Shown: positions 7,967-14,294 of the stretch, piece after piece | Layout: every line of letters starts with the position of its first letter | Position numbering within the stretch: the first letter of the stretch is position 1 | DNA from: JBBIOI01 sp037443425 | GTDB lineage: Bacteria; Desulfobacterota; BSN033; UBA1163 | Direction: 5' to 3' | Assembly: GCA_037443425.1 (NCBI GenBank) | Contig: JBBIOI010000038.1 | Location: 1-29,241 of the forward strand | Length of the DNA: 29,241 nucleotides | Made by a program: the position numbers and the translations under genes | Notes under the pieces: model-generated | Database searches by the model: none | What the model saw: the letters and a program-made list of their open reading frames with translations, nothing else | Told to the model about the DNA's origin: nothing

Positions 7967-8950
7967 ATGTTCGAAACACGCATAACAAGGCTTTTTGGTA
8001 TAAAATACCCAATAATCCAGGGTGGACTTCAATGGCTTGCAACAGCCGAGCTTGCATCGGCTGTCTCTGAGGCTGGCGGACTGGGAATAATCTCGAGTCT
8101 TACTTTTCCAGACAGGGAATCACTTATAAATGAGATTCGTCTAATAAAAAGGATGACCAAAAAACCCTTTGGTGTAAATGTCTCAATGCTACCAGAATTG
8201 ACAAAGGGTGATAGGACAGAAGAGATTGTGGATATCCTTATTGAAGAAAAAGTACCAGTGGTAGAAACCTCTGGTCGGAGTCCTGGGTCATTTATTCAGA
8301 AATTAAAAGATAATGGAATTAAATTAATTCATAAAGTGCCTTCTGTCCGATTTGCTAAGAAAGCTGAGACGATTGGAGCAGACGCAGTAACGATCGTTGG
8401 ATTTGAATGCGGGGGGCATCCAGGAATGGATGATGTCACCTCGCTTGTTCTTATTCCTATTGTTTCTCAAACAATTCAAATTCCTGTGATTGCAGGAGGT
8501 GGAATAGCTGATTGCCGTGGATTTATTGCTGCCCTTGCGTTGGGAGCAGAAGGTGTGGTTATGGGTACACGATTTGTCGTAACAAAGGAGTGTCCTGCTC
8601 ACCCCAAAATAAAAGAACTTTTTATAAAGCTGCGAGAAACAGATACAATGATCATACAGCGTTCCATTCGAAATGCTGCAAGAGTTGTTCGCAATAAGGC
8701 AGCCGAAAAGACTTTATTAATGGAACAAAGAGGAGCATCATTAGAGGAACTTATGACGATTATAAGTGGTCAAATGAGCAAGGAAGCTTATCAGGTCGGA
8801 GATACGGAGGGAGCAATAATTGCGTGTGGTCAATGTGTAGGTTTGATTCATGAGATAAAAAGTGTAAAGGAAGTAATAGAAGAAATTATTGAAGGAGCTA
8901 AATCTATTCTTCAAAGATTGGATAAGATTGCTGATGTAAAATACTTTTAG
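7967..8950 (+). CDS. Nitronate monooxygenase / 2-nitropropane dioxygenase family FMN enzyme
   Basis: A 327-aa TIM-barrel flavoprotein. The N-terminus shows the family opening TRITRLFGIKYPIIQGG, then AVSEAGGLGIISS (residues 32-44), KPFGVN (66-71), GFECGGHPG with the candidate catalytic H151, IPVIAGGGIADCRG (about 172-185, FMN phosphate site) and GVVMGTRF (197-203). Nitronate monooxygenases oxidise toxic nitronates; the related enoyl-ACP reductase FabK shares the fold, but the GGHPG His and overall pattern fit NMO better. In strict anaerobes such proteins often have unknown substrates, since O2 is the classical oxidant. It is a single gene with its own promoter, followed by tRNA-Thr. Confidence 0.8.
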   Translation: MFETRITRLFGIKYPIIQGGLQWLATAELASAVSEAGGLGIISSLTFPDRESLINEIRLIKRMTKKPFGVNVSMLPELTKGDRTEEIVDILIEEKVPVVETSGRSPGSFIQKLKDNGIKLIHKVPSVRFAKKAETIGADAVTIVGFECGGHPGMDDVTSLVLIPIVSQTIQIPVIAGGGIADCRGFIAALALGAEGVVMGTRFVVTKECPAHPKIKELFIKLRETDTMIIQRSIRNAARVVRNKAAEKTLLMEQRGASLEELMTIISGQMSKEAYQVGDTEGAIIACGQCVGLIHEIKSVKEVIEEIIEGAKSILQRLDKIADVKYF

Positions 8951-9088
8951 TGTCCTTTACACTATTTAAGACGAGTTTTATTGGTTCTTCCCACTCTGCT
9001 GTTTGAAAACGAGCGTCTAATTCTATTGCGAGTTTTTCTCAGAGTGCATCGGTCAATTGTCAGGGACTCTTCCCTTCCACACAAACAC

Positions 9089-9118
9089 TTGACAAATGAT
9101 GTTAAAATTTAGCAAAAT
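9089..9118 (+). promoter_or_regulatory. Candidate promoter of tRNA-Thr
   Basis: A consensus TTGACA (9089-9094), 18-nt spacer and CAAAAT (9113-9118). The predicted start near 9125 lies about 15 nt before the mature tRNA 5' end. Confidence 0.5.
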
Positions 9119-9139
9119 AAATTTTGTTGCAAGTCCAAT

Positions 9140-9214
9140 GCCCACGTAGCTCAACGGTAGAGCGGCTGATTTGTAATCAGCGGGTTGGCGGTTCAAATCC
9201 GTCCGTGGGCTCCA
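9140..9214 (+). tRNA. tRNA-Thr (anticodon TGT)
   Basis: A 75-nt cloverleaf: acceptor GCCCACG pairs with CGTGGGC, D-stem GCTC/GAGC, anticodon stem GCTGA/TCAGC with loop TTTGTAA giving anticodon TGT (reads ACA), variable loop GGGTT, T-arm GGCGG-TTCAAAT-CCGTC. The discriminator is T and the 3' CCA is encoded. No integrase or duplicated 3' end is seen, so there is no sign of use as an attachment site. Confidence 0.97.
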
Positions 9215-9408
9215 ATATATTCCAACTTTTGAAACACCCTACCATATTGATTGAATATTGTCTTAAAAATAATTTTTCTAAGCTTGATGACCTATAATTC
9301 TATTTTTACAATTTACACACCCTTATATATTTTAAAAATATCTTTTCAAAATGAGATAAATCTGGTAAATTAGAAAATATTTAAATAAATTTCTATAGGA
9401 GGTCTATT

Positions 9409-10617
9409 ATGAAAAGAAGAGAATTTTTATTGAACTGTGCAGTATTAACTGCTTCAGGCATTGCCTCAAGTCTGTTTCCCAAAAAGAGTAAAGCAGATCC
9501 ATCCAATGATCAAAAGGGTATTTCCAAAAATCCCAAACAGGAATCCGAATTTTACAAGATTGACGCCTTCTCCCACTTCGCTCCAGCCTCTTTTTTAGAT
9601 TATTTAAGGTCACTTGGTGGCCCACCTCATAGTCTCCAACCATTAATAAAGGTGATTCCAGAACTATCTGATGTGTACGGATTACAACCCCGCCTAAGAA
9701 TGATGGAAGATCAAGGTATTGATCTAAGCATAATTTTTCCACAACCTGATCTTGAAAACGGTCTTGGACCTGTCTTTATGGCACCAGGAAAGGCTTTATC
9801 AGCAGCGAGGTTTATAAATGATTATATGGCAAAAATGTGTGAAGAATCGCCTAAATTCAAATTTACTGCTTTATTGCCCCTTAATAATGCTGAAGATATG
9901 AGAGCAGAATTTAAACGTGCCTTAAAACTCCCTGGTATGGTGGGAGTAGGAATAAACACTGGGCCATTTACAAGACCACCTGATGATTCGGTTCATATGG
10001 CACTTTATGAATTAGCTGCTTCTCATAAAATTCCAATTTGGGTTCACCTTAACCGTGCGGCGATCTATCCTGATTACCTCACTGATCCTATTCAACCATC
10101 TCCACCATTTCCTCCTAATACAAGGGTATCTCGAGTTTATAATTGGCTTAACTTCGGTTTTTTAATGGATGGGTCAATTGCTATGATGAGGATAGTTGCT
10201 GCGGATGTATTTAAGAAATTCCCTGGTATTAGAATAATCATGCATCAGCGTGGGCATCTCATTCCTCTGTATAAGGACCGTATTAAAATGCACTTTGAGG
10301 TATTTCAAGGAATCAATCCACCACCTGTAGGGATGCCAAAAGATTTTGACATCGATTATACAATCGATCAATTAAGACAATTCTATGTGGATGCAATCTG
10401 TAGTGGAGAAGATACTGACCTTCTTATACGTTCGATTAAGTTTTTTGGGGCTGATCATGTAATGTATGCAACCGACACAGCCTATAGCCCAAATGGAGGC
10501 AGGTATGTAGCCCGAATGACTTCTAAAAGTATTTTAAATTTACAATTAAATAAAACTGATTTACAGAATATATTTGCTGGCAATATCCAGCGTCTAATAA
10601 ATGAAATTGTAAGATAG
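9409..10617 (+). CDS. Tat-exported amidohydrolase-family protein (amidohydrolase_2, ACMSD-like)
   Basis: A 402-aa protein starting with a twin-arginine signal (MKRREFLLNCAVLTASGIAS, then a cleavage-like KSKA), so it is probably folded in the cytoplasm and exported. The rest is a TIM-barrel metal-dependent hydrolase/decarboxylase: KIDAFSHFAP at 50-59, IWVHLNRA, IIMHQRGHLIPLY and MYATDTAYS carry the later metal and catalytic His/His/Asp positions. The first metal motif, normally HxH, reads F54-S-H56; I recall an FxH subfamily among amidohydrolase_2 proteins, so metal binding may be altered. The substrate is unknown; relatives act on amino-carboxymuconate or aromatic acids. A strong AGGAGGT precedes the ATG. 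It is not in an operon. Confidence 0.8.
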   Translation: MKRREFLLNCAVLTASGIASSLFPKKSKADPSNDQKGISKNPKQESEFYKIDAFSHFAPASFLDYLRSLGGPPHSLQPLIKVIPELSDVYGLQPRLRMMEDQGIDLSIIFPQPDLENGLGPVFMAPGKALSAARFINDYMAKMCEESPKFKFTALLPLNNAEDMRAEFKRALKLPGMVGVGINTGPFTRPPDDSVHMALYELAASHKIPIWVHLNRAAIYPDYLTDPIQPSPPFPPNTRVSRVYNWLNFGFLMDGSIAMMRIVAADVFKKFPGIRIIMHQRGHLIPLYKDRIKMHFEVFQGINPPPVGMPKDFDIDYTIDQLRQFYVDAICSGEDTDLLIRSIKFFGADHVMYATDTAYSPNGGRYVARMTSKSILNLQLNKTDLQNIFAGNIQRLINEIVR

Positions 10618-10664
10618 ATTTTTTCTTAAATATAGATTTCCAAATTTGGGATAAGTGAATCTAT

Positions 10665-11084
10665 TTATTCACCGATAATTTTTATAAGGACTCTTTTTCT
10701 TCGGCGGCCATCAAACTCTCCATAGAAGATCTGTTCCCATGGCCCGAAATCGAGTCTCCCGTTTGTCACTGCCACAACCACTTCACGGCCCATTATGGTT
10801 CGTTTAAGATGTGCATCTGCATTGTCTTCACCCGTTCGGTTATGTTTGTACTGGCTTACAGGTTCATGAGGAGCAAGCCTTTCAAGCCATTTCTCAAAAT
10901 CCTCATGAAGACCGGATTCATCGTCATTTATAAAAACTGAGGCCGTTATGTGCATGGCATTAATCAATACAAAACCCTCCTTAATTCCGCTCTCTTTTAA
11001 ACATGCCTCAACCTCTGGAGTTATATTAATAAAGGCACGACGAGTTGGGATATTGAACCAAAGCTCCTTTCGATAACTTTTCAT
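10665..11084 (-). CDS. yjbQ: YjbQ / UPF0047 family protein
   Basis: A 139-aa conserved cytoplasmic protein. The family motifs are all present: HITASVFIND, GEDNADAHLKR, VAVTNGRLDFGPWEQIFYGE and a final RVLIKIIGE. Family members bind metal and some show weak thiamine-phosphate-synthase activity; the true role is not settled. GAGGGGGTG six bases before the ATG supports the start. It follows the DnaJ-family gene by 43 nt on the same strand, so the two may be cotranscribed. It ends close to the convergent amidohydrolase gene, where GTGAAT-ATTCAC (10655-10672) could form a weak shared terminator hairpin. Confidence 0.92.
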   Translation of the reverse strand: MKSYRKELWFNIPTRRAFINITPEVEACLKESGIKEGFVLINAMHITASVFINDDESGLHEDFEKWLERLAPHEPVSQYKHNRTGEDNADAHLKRTIMGREVVVAVTNGRLDFGPWEQIFYGEFDGRRRKRVLIKIIGE

Positions 11085-11127
11085 TTGAACACCCCCTCGT
11101 AAAGTATAATCTCTTATGATTAAATAA

Positions 11128-11937
11128 TCACTGAAAAGATAAAAGTTCTTTCAATCTCTGAACTAAAGGCTTTTTAATCTTAACTCTCAGATAAAGGTCT
11201 CCTGGTTCCCCACCATCTCTTCCTTCCTCGCCCATTCCTCTTAACCTAATCTTTTGACCTTCTTTTATGCCTGGAGGGATAGAAATTAGAAGTTCTTTTG
11301 ATCTTTTTCTATGAAAATATCTACCCTTCCCTCCTTTAATAGCCTGCTCAGGTGTTAGATAAATGACATCTTCAAGATCTTTTCCTCTTGATGGCTCTCT
11401 AAGATTAAGAATTTTCTTTAAAAGATATTGGAAGACCTTTCCACCAAATCCAGGAAAAATTTTAATTGGATCCCTTATCTCTCCTGAGGTTCTGATCCTA
11501 AATGATGGTCCAAAAAATATGAATCCCCTACCCCAGAACCCTGGTCTTATGAATTCGAAACTATGATAATTCTGTCCATAGAATTCTCTAAAAATCTCTT
11601 CAAACCCTCTAAAACCGAATGACCGGGCCAATTCCTCAAAGATCTGATTTATATCCGATCCCCTAAAGATGTCTTCTTCAGAATAATTCTTTTTAAATCT
11701 CTCATACCCATACGAACCATATTTCTCCATGAGTATATCATATTCCCTTCTTTTTTGGGGATCAGAAAGGATAGCATATGCCTCGTTAATTTCTTTCATC
11801 TTTTCAACAGCCATAGGATTATCTCTATTTCTATCAGGATGATATTGAAATGCAAGCTTACGATAGGCCTCTTTGATTTCTGATTGTGTTAAATTTTTAT
11901 TGACCCCAAGAATCTCATAGAGATCCTTTGTTTTCAT
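11128..11937 (-). CDS. DnaJ-family co-chaperone lacking the zinc finger (CbpA/type II-like)
   Basis: A 269-aa J-domain protein. The J domain spans residues 4-68, with the DnaK-activating HPD at 33-35. A glycine/phenylalanine-rich linker (about 85-150, e.g. FRGFEEIFREFYG, RPGFWGRGFIFFG) follows. Instead of a CxxCxGxG zinc finger there is only a shortened substrate-binding region, ending with the DnaJ C-terminal signature SIPPGIKEGQKIRLRGMGE and GDLYLRVKI. It is shorter than full DnaJ (about 370) and than CbpA (about 300). It would recruit DnaK to specific clients. GGAGG five bases upstream sets the start. It is first in a probable two-gene unit with yjbQ; no heat-shock CIRCE repeat was seen upstream. 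Confidence 0.85.
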   Translation of the reverse strand: MKTKDLYEILGVNKNLTQSEIKEAYRKLAFQYHPDRNRDNPMAVEKMKEINEAYAILSDPQKRREYDILMEKYGSYGYERFKKNYSEEDIFRGSDINQIFEELARSFGFRGFEEIFREFYGQNYHSFEFIRPGFWGRGFIFFGPSFRIRTSGEIRDPIKIFPGFGGKVFQYLLKKILNLREPSRGKDLEDVIYLTPEQAIKGGKGRYFHRKRSKELLISIPPGIKEGQKIRLRGMGEEGRDGGEPGDLYLRVKIKKPLVQRLKELLSFQ

Positions 11938-12135
11938 ATGGCCTCCTGCATTTCACTCTTTAAATAATATAATGTTCTAATTTTTAAGAATCCAGTTTTT
12001 TATAAGGGGAATCTTTTCTATTTAATTATATCAACACCTTCCCTTTCTCTGATGTGATTGTGTCGTGATTCGAAACAAGAAATGAAACCAAATAAGGCAA
12101 GGGATCCTACGGAATAAATTATTAATTTCTCGTAG

Positions 12136-12156
12136 GGCAAGCCCTTGTGGCTTGCC
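12136..12156. repeat. Short hairpin repeat
   Basis: GGCAAGCC, loop CTTGT, GGCTTGCC: a perfect 8-bp stem. The form 'cgtagggcaagcc...ggcttgcc' is a common small repeat in environmental genomes; it is not followed by a T-run, so it is not read as a terminator. Confidence 0.6.
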
Positions 12157-12213
12157 TAACCCGAATTAAGATGTCATTTTTTTATACTCCTATTATTTGT
12201 GTATACCATATTC

Positions 12214-12376
12214 GTCATTCCGAGCCTTTTTTCTCTGTCATTCCTCCCTTATTGTCATTCTGAGTCTTTTCTCCTATGTCATTCCGAGCGAAGCAAGGAA
12301 TCCTTTTTTAGATTTCTCACATACGTTCGAAATGACAGCCCGAGGGTGATTTCTCACATACGTTCGAAATGACAGG
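12214..12376. repeat. Palindromic repeat cluster of the gtcattccgagcg family
   Basis: Four gtcattc units in direct orientation (from 12214 on, the last being gtcattccgagcgaagcaa) are followed by two identical 28-bp copies of a unit running from gatttctcac to cgaaatgacag (12311-12338 and 12348-12375). These end in aatgac, the inverse of gtcatt, so the whole behaves as a folded inverted repeat. Same family as 6365-6508. Confidence 0.75.
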
Positions 12377-12629
12377 AACGAGGGAATTTTTCGCATTCGT
12401 CCGAAATTACAATAAAAGTCTCTTCGATCTCTCATCTCCTTTAAACTAAAGTAACCCCTCCATACCTCCCCTTAAGGGGAAAAAGAGTAAAGTTACCGGC
12501 TTTTTCATTGTCAGTAGATGATTAATAATCATGAATAGCACTTTGACTTTAGGAATTTAGTTTTAAAAGGAATTATATGAGGAGATTAATATCTTTCAGA
12601 AAATATCAGTTAAATTTCATTATTATTTT

Positions 12630-13175
12630 TTAAAAAGATAACCCAAATAAAAGATTATGAGAATTAAGTCCTGGATCAGATCTAAAAGGATCTGAAATAT
12701 GAATATAGCGATATTCCCCTCTTAGCCAAACACCTTTACTAAGATAACAAGAAACTCCTGTCCCTAACTGTAAAAGACCTCCTACGTGTGAATTTCCAAG
12801 TTGACTTATCCTTCCGTTACTATTTGTATAACCAATACCAGCTCCTCCAATAACAAATAGGGATAGAGAGCTAAATTGAATAGGTTTAAAAAGAATATTG
12901 GCATTACCACCCAAAAGATAGATATCCTTCTTTTTAAAAATACCATAATAAGAAAAATTTCCTTCCAATTCAAAATCAATGCTTTTATAAAGAGAAATAT
13001 CAATTCGTGGTAAAAGACCAATTGTCCTAAAATTCGGTTGTTTATGAAAGAATTTCACATCCCATCCATTTAAAAAAGATATACCGTATCTCGGCTTTTG
13101 AACTTCTTTACAGAGTATATTTGAAACTGTAAAAAAGAAAAATATCAAAACTATGGTCCCTGTCTTCCATCTCAT
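12630..13175 (-). CDS. Outer-membrane beta-barrel, acyloxyacyl hydrolase (PagL-like)
   Basis: A 181-aa exported protein with a signal peptide (about residues 1-22), then alternating beta strands ending in Phe (LLFGLSF), the outer-membrane insertion signal. The C-terminal stretch LRGEYRYIHISDPFRSDPGL matches the lipid A 3-O-deacylase/acyloxyacyl hydrolase pattern yRyxHxSN. H159 and S161 fit the catalytic His and Ser; the usual Asn after Ser is Asp (D162), and the Glu twelve residues after Ser in PagL is His here. The barrel fold is well supported; enzyme activity is less sure. It suggests a diderm envelope. GAGGAGG precedes the ATG. It lies 28 nt downstream of the O-methyltransferase gene and is probably cotranscribed with it. 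Confidence 0.65.
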   Translation of the reverse strand: MRWKTGTIVLIFFFFTVSNILCKEVQKPRYGISFLNGWDVKFFHKQPNFRTIGLLPRIDISLYKSIDFELEGNFSYYGIFKKKDIYLLGGNANILFKPIQFSSLSLFVIGGAGIGYTNSNGRISQLGNSHVGGLLQLGTGVSCYLSKGVWLRGEYRYIHISDPFRSDPGLNSHNLLFGLSF

Positions 13176-13203
13176 AGTATCCTCCTCATCAATTTAAATT
13201 TCG

Positions 13204-13896
13204 TTAAACCCTATGCCTATAGCTCAATGCAAAGCCATCTCTCATTGTAAGGCTCAGTATTACGGTATCAAAATTAGGATGTTTCTTTATCATCTCAAGA
13301 TAATCCATCATTGCACCTGCCTGACTGATAGCATTATGAACGGCGAGAAGTCCACCAGGATTTATCTTTTTTGGATATACCTTATTAAAATAATCCATTT
13401 GTCCTTCCTTATCTGCATCAAGGAATATAAAATCAAAAGGACCTTCAATTTTTGAAATAATCTTATGGGCATCTCCTTTTAGGCATGTAATCCGATGGGA
13501 AAGCCTTGCCCTCTCTATATTTTTCAATGCAAGTCTATATCTTTCATCATCAATCTCAATTGTAATCAGATGGCCATTGGTCTCCTCAAGTGATAGCCCT
13601 ATCCAGATTGCTGAAAATCCATGTGAAGTTCCTATTTCAAGAACCTTTGAGGCATGAATTGCCTTAACAATTAAATGAAGAAACTCACCATCCTCCCATG
13701 GGACGCTCAGAAATCTATAACCCTTCGAATCCATCTCTTTTAACAGATTTAATATATGAGGAGAATTCTTCTTTATCCTTTCGAGTATCTCTTCTTTAGC
13801 CTGTACTATAGGGGGTAGAAAATGATTAATTAGAGTTAGGAAACTTAATGCCTCTCCTGTCTTTCTTAAGAAATCCCGTCTGTCTAATGAAGACAT
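13204..13896 (-). CDS. SAM-dependent O-methyltransferase with N-terminal Tat-like signal
   Basis: A 230-aa class I methyltransferase of the catechol-O-methyltransferase/YrrM type. Motif I is KVLEIGTSHGFSAIWIG, the acidic SAM-ribose strand is LITIEIDDE, and the metal/active-site strand is FDFIFLDADK. The chosen start gives MSSLDRRDFLRKTG, a twin-arginine motif followed by a hydrophobic stretch and PIVQAKEE. A frame open 34 codons further up has no Shine-Dalgarno site, whereas AAGG sits about 9 nt before 13896. Export of a SAM-using enzyme would be odd because SAM is not expected in the periplasm; the segment may serve as a membrane tether. The acceptor is unknown. It is probably cotranscribed with the PagL-like gene. 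Confidence 0.7.
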   Translation of the reverse strand: MSSLDRRDFLRKTGEALSFLTLINHFLPPIVQAKEEILERIKKNSPHILNLLKEMDSKGYRFLSVPWEDGEFLHLIVKAIHASKVLEIGTSHGFSAIWIGLSLEETNGHLITIEIDDERYRLALKNIERARLSHRITCLKGDAHKIISKIEGPFDFIFLDADKEGQMDYFNKVYPKKINPGGLLAVHNAISQAGAMMDYLEMIKKHPNFDTVILSLTMRDGFALSYRHRV

Positions 13897-14104
13897 TAAA
13901 AAGACCTTATTAAGGATTTTTAGTCCAATTAAGACCTTATGGAATCTTGAAAACCAATATTTATAATAAATCCACTTGATAAATTCATAGTAATCCATTT
14001 TATTTAATCATTCAATGTTTTTCATTCAATTATTTTTCCACTTAACCATAAAGATTGACCAGAATATTCATTTTTAAATACTTTTTAAAAATCTAAAAAT
14101 TCTC

Positions 14105-14134
14105 TTGACAAGAAATATCTATTTATTTTAGTAT
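14105..14134 (+). promoter_or_regulatory. Candidate promoter of the Wood-Ljungdahl cluster
   Basis: A perfect TTGACA (14105-14110), 18-nt spacer and TAGTAT (14129-14134). Transcription would begin near 14141, giving a leader of about 154 nt before fhs. It is the best promoter-like pair seen in this gap. Confidence 0.5.
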
Positions 14135-14144
14135 GCAAGACGAG

Positions 14145-14164
14145 ATTGTGAGACTTATCACAAT
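14145..14164. promoter_or_regulatory. CRP/FNR-type operator upstream of fhs
   Basis: ATTGTGA, six bases, TCACAAT: a perfect palindrome that matches the CRP/FNR-superfamily core TGTGA-N6-TCACA. It starts 11 nt after the proposed -10, covering about +5 to +24, which would fit repression of that promoter; activation would need a different promoter. The regulator is not encoded in the window. Confidence 0.6.
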
Positions 14165-14294
14165 AAAATAAACTTAATATGGGAACTTTTGTTGAAGGGG
14201 GGGATTTATTAGTAAAGAAAAGGGGATATTTATAAAATTAATGTGAAATATCAAAAACTTAAGAAATAAATAATAGAAAGGGGGAAAATCTTAT

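Larger units (their letters stand above)
11938..12629. other. Non-coding region rich in palindromes and repeats
   Basis: About 690 nt with no credible gene. It holds a hairpin at 12136-12156, a repeat cluster at 12214-12376 and a perfect 14-bp palindrome TCCCCTTAAGGGGA at 12467-12480. Several dispersed repeat families appear to have landed in the same gap. Confidence 0.65.
13897..14294. other. Divergent intergenic region and long fhs leader
   Basis: About 400 nt between the leftward methyltransferase unit and the rightward Wood-Ljungdahl cluster. It carries the candidate promoter 14105-14134, the operator 14145-14164 and a purine-rich leader of about 150 nt. An 18-codon frame (14179-14235) is visible but has no Shine-Dalgarno site. 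No known folate riboswitch core was recognised. Confidence 0.5.

Noticed and set aside
9140..9214. tRNA-Thr as an integration site
   Set aside because: No integrase, no repeated tRNA 3' end and no island-like genes beside it.
12214..12376. CRISPR-like array
   Set aside because: The units are short, palindromic and unequally spaced, with no spacer-sized unique segments and no cas genes.
14179..14235. 18-codon leader peptide upstream of fhs
   Set aside because: No Shine-Dalgarno site and no run of codons or alternative hairpins pointing to attenuation.
14141..14294. Possible tetrahydrofolate riboswitch in the fhs leader
   Set aside because: The leader is purine- and AT-rich and I could not find the conserved paired elements of the known class.
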